Assembly (NCBI GenBank): GCA_021771035.1
Contig: JAETPU010000022.1
Coordinates: 1-49,973, forward strand
DNA from: Marvinbryantia formatexigens
Lineage (GTDB): Bacteria > Bacillota > Clostridia > Oscillospirales > Ruminococcaceae
Reading direction: 5' to 3'
DNA: 49,973 nucleotides
Positions 37,319 to 44,990 of this stretch are shown here, one piece after another. The first letter of the stretch is position 1; each line of letters starts with the position of its first letter. The notes below the pieces were generated by a model. It did no database searches and was not told the origin of the DNA. It was given only the letters and a program-made list of their open reading frames with translations. The translations under genes and the position numbers were made by a program.

Positions 37319-39295
37319 TTAGTCCTCCTTTTTCAGTTTTGGTTTGGATAAAATAGAATCTTTAGTTGCGGTTACAACCCGCTTTTTAGGTACGGGTTCA
37401 GGCGGCTTTGTCTGAGGTGGCACGGTAACAGCGGGCTGAGAGTCCTCTGGAGCTATCACCTTCGCTGAGGATTTTGCCGGTGCTGGCGCCGCCGCCTTTG
37501 GAGGGGCTGCTTTTTTTGCCGGTGATTTGGGTCTGGTTCGAGCGGGCTTGGGCGGGGCGGATTTCACCTCCTTCCTCTCCGCCTTTGGGGTCTCCTGCCA
37601 TGCGGGAACATGGGAGGCGGCCTTGCTCGCGCGCAGTTTCTTCGATTCGGGATGCTTGGAATAGTCGTACTTATCAACCTCCAGTACGTTTCTTCCGCGG
37701 AGGATGACCAGTGCCCGGTCAACATCCATCCGCAATACTTCGTCCATGGTCATCAGCTTGCGCTTGCCCACGCCGCTGGTCTCCCGGTACTCCGGTGTAT
37801 AGTTAGAGATGCGCCAGGTGCCCAGCTGTTTGGCCTTGCTGGTAACGGCGATAGATGCCTCACCTGTGCGGTCAGAGATAAACTGCGCGGTCAGGGCGTC
37901 GGTACAGCCCAGGAACAGCGTAATGTCGCAGTTGCCCAGAATCTCCTGCCACTGGTTCTGCGGGTATCGGTTTTGTAGACCGGCGAGATTCTGAAACACG
38001 CAGGACATACTGATGTTCCGGGAGCGGATGACCGAGATTTTTCGAGATAGGTCAGGAATGACCCCGCAGGCACACAACTCCTCACCCAGCACATGGACGG
38101 GAACAGGGAGCGCCCCGCCAGGACAGTTCTGGTCGGCGTAACGTACCAGCTTAATGAAGATGAACGACAAAAACAGCGAGGACAGGAAATCAAAGGTGCT
38201 GTCCTGGTCGCTGGTGATACAGTAGTAGGCGCAGGGCTGTTTGCCCGGCAGCTCCAGGTCAATTTCATCGTGCCCGGTGATGTTGCGGATGTCCTGATTC
38301 TGAAATACCTGGAGCCGAGAACCAAGGCCAATGATGACACCGCCCCGGACGCTCTCTGAGGACTGCTTAAAAATGCTGTAGGGGGCCTTGGCCGGGTGGG
38401 AGATGTCCAGCACATCAAAGATGGCGTTCAGCTCCTTTTCGCTGCTCATGGCAAGGAGCTGATACACCTCACCGATGTTGCGCTTCTCCGGCGGATACCC
38501 CCGCTCCACATAGAGCACCAAGGCTTTCAGCAGATTTAATTCGGCACTGTCCCAGAAATGGTCTCCCCGGTCGCTGCCGGTGTTTTTGATGATAACGTCG
38601 CAAAAAAGCTGTGCCATCAGCTCCTGACCCTCGATCTCGGAAAGGCAGTTCCAGGAATCGGAGGCGGCGGGCGTGACCAGGTTGAACACCTTCACGGTGT
38701 AGCCCTGATCCCGCAGGTAGGCGCTGCTTTTTTCGTAGAGCTCACTTTTGGGATCACAGATGACCAGTGAGGACCTTCGGGCGGCACTTTGCAGAATCAT
38801 ATTCATGCAAAAAGCCCTGGTCTTTTTGGAGCCGCTGGCGCCGTACACCGCCAGATTTCCGTTAAACCGGGTCTTTTCCGGGACACAGACCACCTCGCCG
38901 TCTATCTCACCCAGGATGATGCCGTGGTGCTTGCGGATGTTGGGAACCACATCCAGCACACCTTTCATCTCTTTCTTAGTCATAAAGCCGGCTGTGCCAT
39001 AGGTACCCTTGTTGGAATAGATCAGGTTGCGCTCCCGGTCATATGCGCCGGTCTCGCTGTAGCCCATCCGCATGACCATAAACACCAACATAGCCAGCGC
39101 CCCCACACAGCCGCCCACACCATACAGGCCGTAGGGCCAGCGGAACACGGCAGCGATGCAAGCCAGGAAACCACCGTCGGGGAACTCCGGCGCAGTGCCG
39201 AAAACTCCGCCCGCCGCCTGCCATACATCGTAGTTATAGAGGAATTGCGCAATATAGCCGCCCCCATAGAGCAGGGCGACCAGAGCGATAGGCAA
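37319..39295 (-). CDS. VirD4/TraG-type coupling ATPase, 658 aa
   Basis: Two membrane helices (about 1-20 and 45-78) precede a VirD4/TraG ATPase: Walker A GASGSKKT at 152-159, CDPKSELYE, GDHFWDSAELNLLKALVLYV, a Walker-B-equivalent HVLGEELCACG near residue 400, and SRNISMSCVFQNLAGLQ. The C-terminal 100 residues are Lys/Pro/Ala-rich. It delivers the relaxase-DNA complex to the T4SS. Walker A has Lys for Gly at the GK position and Walker B has EE for DE. The start is unclear: this TTG has no ribosome site; the frame is open through an ATC at 39331 that has GAGGAG nine bases before it and would add a fitting SRKQLIKLLIV N-terminus. Confidence 0.9.
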   Translation of the reverse strand: MPIALVALLYGGGYIAQFLYNYDVWQAAGGVFGTAPEFPDGGFLACIAAVFRWPYGLYGVGGCVGALAMLVFMVMRMGYSETGAYDRERNLIYSNKGTYGTAGFMTKKEMKGVLDVVPNIRKHHGIILGEIDGEVVCVPEKTRFNGNLAVYGASGSKKTRAFCMNMILQSAARRSSLVICDPKSELYEKSSAYLRDQGYTVKVFNLVTPAASDSWNCLSEIEGQELMAQLFCDVIIKNTGSDRGDHFWDSAELNLLKALVLYVERGYPPEKRNIGEVYQLLAMSSEKELNAIFDVLDISHPAKAPYSIFKQSSESVRGGVIIGLGSRLQVFQNQDIRNITGHDEIDLELPGKQPCAYYCITSDQDSTFDFLSSLFLSFIFIKLVRYADQNCPGGALPVPVHVLGEELCACGVIPDLSRKISVIRSRNISMSCVFQNLAGLQNRYPQNQWQEILGNCDITLFLGCTDALTAQFISDRTGEASIAVTSKAKQLGTWRISNYTPEYRETSGVGKRKLMTMDEVLRMDVDRALVILRGRNVLEVDKYDYSKHPESKKLRASKAASHVPAWQETPKAERKEVKSAPPKPARTRPKSPAKKAAPPKAAAPAPAKSSAKVIAPEDSQPAVTVPPQTKPPEPVPKKRVVTATKDSILSKPKLKKED

Positions 39296-39312
39296 TACGA
39301 TCAGCAGCTTAA

Positions 39313-40449
39313 TCAGTTGTTTGCGGGAGATAGGAACACACTCCTCTCATACGCTTCAAAGTCGATGCACTGGATATTGACTCTGGGGCCGCATATCTGT
39401 TTCAACACATCCTCCTGGAAATCAAAACAGAACAGCGTCCCTGTTTTCCCATGCAGCTCCAGGGCAGTGTCAAACCGTTTTATGCGGGGCATATCACAGG
39501 TGTAGGCGAACAGCACCGGAGAATCGCCGTCCATAGCATCGTTTTCCACGATCCAGTCAGGGCGGCAGGGAGCCAGATCCTGGGAGAGAATATCGTCCAG
39601 AACTGTCCGCTGTTCAGCGTCACAGAGCAGCTGCAAAATCAACTCTCCCTTGTGGTCGCTGGTCAGGTAGTAGAAGTGCTGGTAATTTCCATCCAGTACA
39701 AAGTAGTCCCGCTGTCCACCGCCATCATTCATCAGCGGAATCATCCGCTCCATATCCTGGCCGAACACGATGGCACTCAACACAGCGTTCTGGTACTGGC
39801 CCGGGAGCCGGCGTTGACATAGCTCTGTCTGGAGCATGGCTTTGAGACGCATTTCCGCTTTGTACTCCCACTTCATCGCAAAGGGGCCGGTGTTGTAGAC
39901 AGTGAAAATGACACCATCGGTCAAAAGAAGGCCGGTCGAGCGGGAACCGCGTATCTTGACGGCCTGTGCGCCCAAGCCTTTTACCTCTCTGGAACTGTAG
40001 TAGGCGGGCCGGCTGATGTACGGAGCGGCGGCGGGCGGCGTAGGGCTGAATATGTCAGGCTTTTCCCAGGGGAATACAGAGACGTTGGCATTGAACATTG
40101 TCACCAGCACCTCGGCCATACGGTGGAGCCGCAGGCGGCGGGGGACTTCCGACTTCAACAAATTTGTCTCGGTACTGCCGGAGAGATAGGGCAGGAACCG
40201 ATCCGGCCACTTGTCCACCAACAGCTTTTTAGCCGTCGTGGTCAGCCGGAGCGCCCGCAGCCCATCACGATAGTAAGTCCGCAGGAGTTTTTCTCCTTTA
40301 AGCGATTTGAGGATTTTTTCCTGGTATGCGCCTGTACTGGGCAGACGGCTTACCTGGGCTGTGGGGAACTCGCCGGACAGAGCAGTGAATGTCAGCAGCA
40401 AATTTGCCAACGTGTCCTCGGGCGGTATCTGCTTACTGCCAGCAGCCAT
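39313..40449 (-). CDS. Winged-helix (replication-relaxation-like) protein, 378 aa
   Basis: AGAGGTGG lies seven bases upstream of ATG. Residues 10-85 form a winged-helix domain (LANLLLTFTALSGEFPTAQV, KILKSLKGEKLLRTYYRDGL, then a basic wing), similar to the replication-relaxation family that accompanies TraG in many Firmicute elements. The rest is an alpha/beta domain with YFVLDGNYQHFYYLTSD and CDMPRIKRFDTALELHG. It overlaps the coupling-protein frame. It may bind a transfer origin or a regulatory site; a pair of 11-bp CGTAT-type units lies just upstream. No nuclease motif seen. Confidence 0.75.
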   Translation of the reverse strand: MAAGSKQIPPEDTLANLLLTFTALSGEFPTAQVSRLPSTGAYQEKILKSLKGEKLLRTYYRDGLRALRLTTTAKKLLVDKWPDRFLPYLSGSTETNLLKSEVPRRLRLHRMAEVLVTMFNANVSVFPWEKPDIFSPTPPAAAPYISRPAYYSSREVKGLGAQAVKIRGSRSTGLLLTDGVIFTVYNTGPFAMKWEYKAEMRLKAMLQTELCQRRLPGQYQNAVLSAIVFGQDMERMIPLMNDGGGQRDYFVLDGNYQHFYYLTSDHKGELILQLLCDAEQRTVLDDILSQDLAPCRPDWIVENDAMDGDSPVLFAYTCDMPRIKRFDTALELHGKTGTLFCFDFQEDVLKQICGPRVNIQCIDFEAYERSVFLSPANN

Positions 40450-40488
40450 ATTGACACCACCTCTTTTCGCTGTTTTTTACCGTGGGTG

Positions 40489-40504
40489 CGTATAACTTCG
40501 GTAT
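40489..40504. promoter_or_regulatory. Iteron pair CGTAT-N6-GGTAT upstream of the 378-aa gene
   Basis: CGTAT (40489-40493) and GGTAT (40500-40504) start exactly 11 bp apart, 40-55 bp before the start codon. The spacing and the final GGTAT match the last two units of the four-unit array at 41846-41889. Confidence 0.5.
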
Positions 40505-40567
40505 TTTTCATGCTGGCCCAGGGAGGGAAAATCCCCTGCCGCACAAGACTTTGCTGAAATTTACCGA

Positions 40568-40610
40568 GGGTCCCAAAACGGAAGCTTCAAAACAGCCCAA
40601 AATGGGACCC
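40568..40610. repeat. 8-bp inverted repeat with inner A-rich repeats
   Basis: gggtccca (40568-40575) and tgggaccc (40603-40610) pair perfectly around a 27-base loop containing three caaaac/caaaat-like units. No U-tract, so probably not a terminator. It lies in the 180-bp gap between DUF6100 and the 378-aa gene. Confidence 0.5.
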
Positions 40611-40630
40611 CTGTTTCGAGGGCACTTTTA

Positions 40631-41293
40631 CTACAAATCCGTGATGGACTGCAGCGCCGCCTGACGTTCCGCCAGCCACTTTGGGAAGTGCGCGCTGTCC
40701 ATGATGGAAATTCGGGTGCAGTCCGCCTCGCCCAGCTCGGTGGTGTTGTAGGCGTCGCACAGCAGGCCGCTGTCATCAGTCAAAATGAACGAGGCAGCCA
40801 CATCCAGAAACTGCTTCAGCTCCAGATTGTCGTAGTCCCGCACCCGACGCTCGGGAAGATCCTGACAGTAGACATGGGAGAAGCAGACCACGCAATGCTG
40901 GAGCCGGGGCAGAGGATGGCTCCTGGCATATTGACTCATTGCGGCGGTGAAAGGGTCCAGCAGGTATTCTGTACTCTGCCGCTGCTTCCGCTTTGGGAGC
41001 AGGCAGGGCAGCGTGATTTCCAGAACACCATCGTTCTCCTCCACCCTGATTCCCTGCATAACAGCGGCGGAGGTCAGATACTCCTCCTTTTTGATGTTGG
41101 TGGTGGAGTAGATCAGGTGCCTCAGCCGGCAGGCGATGTTCTCCGCCCGCAGCGCTGCGTCGGTGGACAGCACCTCGTAGTTATCGGGGTATCTCTGAAT
41201 ATCAGTGGTGTTCATGGCATAAAGGGCATTGGTCAGCCGGTTCAGATCGGCCAGAATGGATGTAATACGCTGGGATAGAATCGCTCGGTTCAA
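40631..41293 (-). CDS. DUF6100-type protein, 220 aa
   Basis: A helical N-terminal half is followed by a beta-rich part with CVVCFSHVYCQDLPERRVRDYDNLELKQFLDVAASFILTD broken by charged turns, which resembles the DUF6100 family of Firmicute conjugative elements and, distantly, a RusA-like RDYDN region. No experimental function is known to me. It lies 15 bases downstream of the DUF5697 gene with an AAGGAGG site in between. The family name is a recollection and should be checked. Confidence 0.72.
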   Translation of the reverse strand: MNRAILSQRITSILADLNRLTNALYAMNTTDIQRYPDNYEVLSTDAALRAENIACRLRHLIYSTTNIKKEEYLTSAAVMQGIRVEENDGVLEITLPCLLPKRKQRQSTEYLLDPFTAAMSQYARSHPLPRLQHCVVCFSHVYCQDLPERRVRDYDNLELKQFLDVAASFILTDDSGLLCDAYNTTELGEADCTRISIMDSAHFPKWLAERQAALQSITDL

Positions 41294-41308
41294 GACCGTC
41301 CTCCTTCC

Positions 41309-41830
41309 TTATTCTCTCTGATAGTATTGAACCTCCCCATCCGGGGAAACAGTGCAGTAGCCGCGGACATTGGGAATCTCCAGCTCCGGAATCTGCTCCG
41401 GCTTGTCCACCAGAATCAGGTAGCTGGACGCCTCCTCCGCCGGGGTGGACAGGATGTGATTGATCAGCGTCTCTTTGCCGGACGCGGCATGGATGACCTC
41501 GTACACCTCGCCGTCCGCGAAAAAAATCAGCTTGGCGGGGAAATCGCCAACGGAGTGGAACTCCACTCGGTCGATGAAGTCCGCCAGCACCCAAATCGCG
41601 GCCAGCATACCCTTGTCCACATCCTCGGCGCACTCCGGGGCGGCGCAGTACAGGCCGTCAATGTGCCAGATGCGCCCCTGCTTGGTCAGATAGGACAGAA
41701 GGTTCTGGACCTGGCTCCGTTTCCCGGGGTAGAGGCGGAGAAGCTGCTCCTCCATCAGCGCCCGGTACATGGTAATATCACGGAGAATACTGGTGGCCTC
41801 CTGCCCGTAGATTTGTTCTCTCGTTTTCAT
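41309..41830 (-). CDS. DUF5697-type protein, 173 aa
   Basis: The first 75 residues look like a winged helix (RDITMYRALMEEQLLRLYPG, VQNLLSYLTKQGRIWHIDGL), the rest an alpha/beta domain ending in YYQRE. DUF5697 proteins stand beside DUF6100 and TraG in related elements. GGGAGG lies seven bases upstream of the start. Four 11-bp iterons begin 16 bp before the start codon, so this protein or another winged-helix protein of the element may bind there as an autoregulator. Confidence 0.75.
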   Translation of the reverse strand: MKTREQIYGQEATSILRDITMYRALMEEQLLRLYPGKRSQVQNLLSYLTKQGRIWHIDGLYCAAPECAEDVDKGMLAAIWVLADFIDRVEFHSVGDFPAKLIFFADGEVYEVIHAASGKETLINHILSTPAEEASSYLILVDKPEQIPELEIPNVRGYCTVSPDGEVQYYQRE

Positions 41831-41845
41831 ATTCTGCCTCCCATA

Positions 41846-41889
41846 CGTATCATTGCCGTATTATTGGCGTATTCCGGCGGTATAAATGC
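41846..41889. repeat. Four tandem 11-bp iterons
   Basis: Units CGTATCATTGC, CGTATTATTGG, CGTATTCCGGC and GGTATAAATGC start at 41846, 41857, 41868 and 41879, exactly 11 bp apart, about one helical turn. Consensus: (C/G)GTATNATTGN. A further ATACG stands just left at 41843. Arrays of this kind bind winged-helix regulators (pho-box-like) or replication and transfer initiators. Confidence 0.7.
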
Positions 41890-41936
41890 GGCGTTTATAC
41901 GCACAGCAGAGACCTCTGTACGTATAAACGCCGCAT
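41886..41936. repeat. Perfect 16-bp inverted repeat with nested stem
   Basis: atgcggcgtttatacg (41886-41901) and cgtataaacgccgcat (41921-41936) are exact inverted copies. The 19-base loop holds a second stem, CAGAG (41907-41911) with CTCTG (41914-41918). It directly adjoins the iterons. A transfer-origin hairpin or operator is possible; no U-tract for a terminator. Confidence 0.75.
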
Positions 41937-42047
41937 CGCCGCCTTGAAAAGTTGCTTAGACGTATTCGTGGGGTCTTACAGTGGTATCGAAATTGGGAGA
42001 CGTATCCGAAGCGTACCGCTGCCGTACTGCCGCCTCCCGAATACGCA
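41937..42047. promoter_or_regulatory. Non-coding segment with spaced CGTAT/ATACG motifs
   Basis: The rest of the 217-bp gap before the end of the VirB4 gene contains CGTAT at 41961 and 42001 and ATACG at 42041, 40 bp apart, continuing from the CGTAT at 41921, plus CGTAC at 42012 and 42023. I see no open frame with a ribosome site. It probably belongs to the same protein-binding region. Confidence 0.4.
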
Positions 42048-44978
42048 CTATCCCGCCTCCTGGCCCTCGGCCCGGTTCAGCAGCTCCTGAAGCTCCCGGC
42101 GGTCGGTAGTGATCAGCTCCTTCTCCATCTGGCTGCATTTGATCTCCACCGTCACATTATTGTTGTTGGTGCTAATAAGCCCGCTGCCCCGCTCAAAGTG
42201 GGTGATCTCCATGACCTCCGCCTCGGAGAGATGGAGGATGGACTGAACGCGCTGGGCCTCCTCGTCCTCCAGGTTGAGCAGGATCTTTGTCTTGGCATTG
42301 TTGATGATACCCTTGCCGTATTTGCCATCCTCCAGAGCAAAGAAGTCGTTGAGGTCCTGGGTGGCGCAGATAGCGGAACCGCCGTAGCCTCGGATAATCT
42401 TGAAAATCTCCAGCACGAACTCAGCGGCCAGGCGGTTGCTGCTGGCCCCAATGAGCTGCCAACACTCGTCGATAAAGATGGCCTTCTCCACCGTCCGGTC
42501 CTCCTTGGCCTTGTCCCAGACGAAATCCAGCGCCACGAACATTCCCACCGTCAGCAGATCGCCGGTCAGCTCGGAGATGTCCAGCACGATGTACTTGTTG
42601 TCCAGGGATACATTGGTCTGCTGGTTGAAGGTCTTGGCGGAGCCGTTGACCAGTCGGTTGATGATGTTCGCCAGCCGCCGGGTGTCCTGGGACTCCTTCA
42701 GCACCTCGTACAAGTCTCCCAGCACCGGCATGGTGCGGTATTGGCCGGGGTGGTCGGGGTCATCCAAGGTGCTGTTCTCATGGGTGATACCCAGCTTGGC
42801 GTAAGTGCGGATCAGGGCGTCGTCCAGAAGCTGCCGTTCCTCATGGTTCATATCGGGAATGAGCAGGCTGAAAAAGATATGCAGCCGCTGGATCTTCGCC
42901 GCCAGCAGGGACTTGTCCACCCCGCCGGGGCCGTCCAGTAGCTCGTCCACCGATTTGTCCGCCCGGCGGATCTCCATGACGTTGATGCAGTTTTTGGAGG
43001 CCGGGGATATCTGAATGAACTCGCCGCCGATGTTGGTGCAGGCCCGGTGGAACTCATGGCCTTTCAGCGGGGCCACAATGAACACCTGTATCCCCTTCCG
43101 TCGCATCCGCAGAGCCATGAGCTGCATGGTGAAGGTCTTGCCCGCCCCGCTGGTGCCCAGGATCGCCATGTTGGCATTCTTGTAAATGCGGGAGTCGAAG
43201 ATGTCCACGATGATAAGGGAGTTGTTGTGCTTGTTCACCCCCAGCAGGATGCCGTTGTTGTCGCACATCTCATAGCTGGTGAAGGGGTAGCAGCTGGCCG
43301 CCCCCAGGGTCAGCACGTTCCGCTTGGACCGCTCATACAGCCGCCGCTCCAGGGATACCAGGGGTAGCGAGGACAAAAAAGCCTGCTCCTCGCAGAAGGA
43401 ACAGGGCTGAATATCCATATCCTGACTGAGCAGCAGCTTCTTCATCTCGGCCACCTTCCACTCCAGGTCGTCCACATTGTCCGCCGTGATGGTAATGAGC
43501 AGATTCAGGTAGTAAAAGTCCTCGTTGTTGCTCAGGCCATCTTTGAGAAGATAGCCGCTGCGGATGGCGCTGTCCAGGTCGTCGAAGTCCGTGTTGGTGT
43601 CGCTGGTCTCCTTGATCTTGCTGCGGTTGATGCGCAGCTGCTGGCCCAGCTTCCGGATCATCCGGTCCTTGGGCTGGCGGGAGAGAAACATATCCATGTC
43701 GATCCCGTCCCCCGCGTTGACCAGCAGGGACAGCCAGCCGGCGGGCACCTGGGCCTTGTAGCCGTCCGAGGGTACCAGCAGATAGGCGTAGTACACGCCG
43801 TCAATGCAGATATACCGTCCATGGGTCAGGTCAATGCGGGAGGGCGCGTAGAAGTCGTTGGATGGGATGGTATCCAGGGGCCTCCCGGCCACCATGTACT
43901 CAGCCAGCACCTCCTTGACCTTTTGGGGGAAGGGCTGCTCGTTGCTGGCCTGCCGACAGAGGATGTTATACAGAATCTCGCAGGTGGCTTCATCCTCGTT
44001 TTCGTGGTTGATGACCTCGTTGCCGCACTGACGCAGGTAGTTGGCGGCGGTGCGGGCGGCGGTCTGGAGGGAGGCGATGGCCTCGGCCTCCTCCTGGCCC
44101 CGTTTCGTGCCGGGCAGCGGCTCATGCTCAAACACCAGGAAAAACCGCCGGGTGATGGCCTCTCTGGAGCCAAGCTGCTGGATCAGCCGCAGATAGTCCT
44201 CTTGCAGCTGGCGGCAGCGTTCGTCCGTCTCCTGGGCCAGCTCCCGGCGCACCGTATCCATGTGGCGGTTGATGTCCGCCCGCTTGGTCAGCACCTTGAA
44301 CTGCACCTTGATTGGGGCAATCTTCAAGTAGCTGATAAAGGAGTAGATGATACTGCGCTGTTCCCGGGCGCTGCGGAGCAGGAAGTTGACCGGAACCACC
44401 TCAATCAGCTTGACATAGCGGTGGTCTCTGGTGTAGATGATGCCGTTGGCGACCTTCTCAATGGGGATGTAGTCTGCCAGAGGGTTGAGGGGCCGTACCT
44501 TTTCTTCCGGGTCCAGGAAGGTCTTGAACTGGTTGACCTTGCGCTCCTTCAAATCGACCTGGAACCGGCTGCGGCTTTTCAGCTGGGCTTCGTCCTCTCC
44601 GGTATCGGGAGCAGACTTTTTGTCCCGCGACCAGGTGGGGAGCATAGACAGCTCTTTGCCGTCCCTCCCCCTCGCAGGGGCATCCTGTGACAGCACGCGG
44701 CGGTTGCGCAGATAACTGAAGAAAAGCAGGATGAAGCCGGACAGGCTGCTTCCTCCGACTCCAATCAGAGCCAGGAGCACAAGGGGCAGAGCCGTCAGGC
44801 ACAAAATGATGATCCGGGCCGTCAGGGAGAGGCCCAGGCTCATAACTGGCAGACCGACAGCGGCGCCCAGGATGCCGGCCTCAATGACGTTCCGGGTCTT
44901 GAACATTCCGCCCATCAGGGTGCCGCCCTCAATAAAATTGGGTGGGATCAGGTAGCTGTCCCGCTGTTCGTGTTCCAT
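42048..44978 (-). CDS. VirB3-VirB4-type conjugation ATPase, 976 aa
   Basis: Residues 25-90 hold two membrane helices in a PrgI/VirB3-like N-terminal part (AGILGAAVGLPVMSLGLSL, LTALPLVLLALIGVGG), joined to a VirB4/TraE ATPase. Walker A GTSGAGKT is near residue 608, Walker B AIFIDECWQ near 833, and CATQDLNDFF follows the sensor strand. The family powers pilus or channel assembly of type IV secretion. At 976 aa it is longer than VirB4 (about 790-830) because of the fused N-terminus. AAGGAG lies nine bases before the ATG. It follows the 552-aa gene by twelve bases. Confidence 0.95.
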   Translation of the reverse strand: MEHEQRDSYLIPPNFIEGGTLMGGMFKTRNVIEAGILGAAVGLPVMSLGLSLTARIIILCLTALPLVLLALIGVGGSSLSGFILLFFSYLRNRRVLSQDAPARGRDGKELSMLPTWSRDKKSAPDTGEDEAQLKSRSRFQVDLKERKVNQFKTFLDPEEKVRPLNPLADYIPIEKVANGIIYTRDHRYVKLIEVVPVNFLLRSAREQRSIIYSFISYLKIAPIKVQFKVLTKRADINRHMDTVRRELAQETDERCRQLQEDYLRLIQQLGSREAITRRFFLVFEHEPLPGTKRGQEEAEAIASLQTAARTAANYLRQCGNEVINHENEDEATCEILYNILCRQASNEQPFPQKVKEVLAEYMVAGRPLDTIPSNDFYAPSRIDLTHGRYICIDGVYYAYLLVPSDGYKAQVPAGWLSLLVNAGDGIDMDMFLSRQPKDRMIRKLGQQLRINRSKIKETSDTNTDFDDLDSAIRSGYLLKDGLSNNEDFYYLNLLITITADNVDDLEWKVAEMKKLLLSQDMDIQPCSFCEEQAFLSSLPLVSLERRLYERSKRNVLTLGAASCYPFTSYEMCDNNGILLGVNKHNNSLIIVDIFDSRIYKNANMAILGTSGAGKTFTMQLMALRMRRKGIQVFIVAPLKGHEFHRACTNIGGEFIQISPASKNCINVMEIRRADKSVDELLDGPGGVDKSLLAAKIQRLHIFFSLLIPDMNHEERQLLDDALIRTYAKLGITHENSTLDDPDHPGQYRTMPVLGDLYEVLKESQDTRRLANIINRLVNGSAKTFNQQTNVSLDNKYIVLDISELTGDLLTVGMFVALDFVWDKAKEDRTVEKAIFIDECWQLIGASSNRLAAEFVLEIFKIIRGYGGSAICATQDLNDFFALEDGKYGKGIINNAKTKILLNLEDEEAQRVQSILHLSEAEVMEITHFERGSGLISTNNNNVTVEIKCSQMEKELITTDRRELQELLNRAEGQEAG

Positions 44979-44990
44979 ACAATTCGCTCC

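Noticed and set aside
37319-44978. Relaxase gene expected near the coupling protein
   Set aside because: None of the frames between VirD4 and VirB4 has a relaxase HUH or MobA motif; the relaxase must lie outside the window, so I do not assign one.
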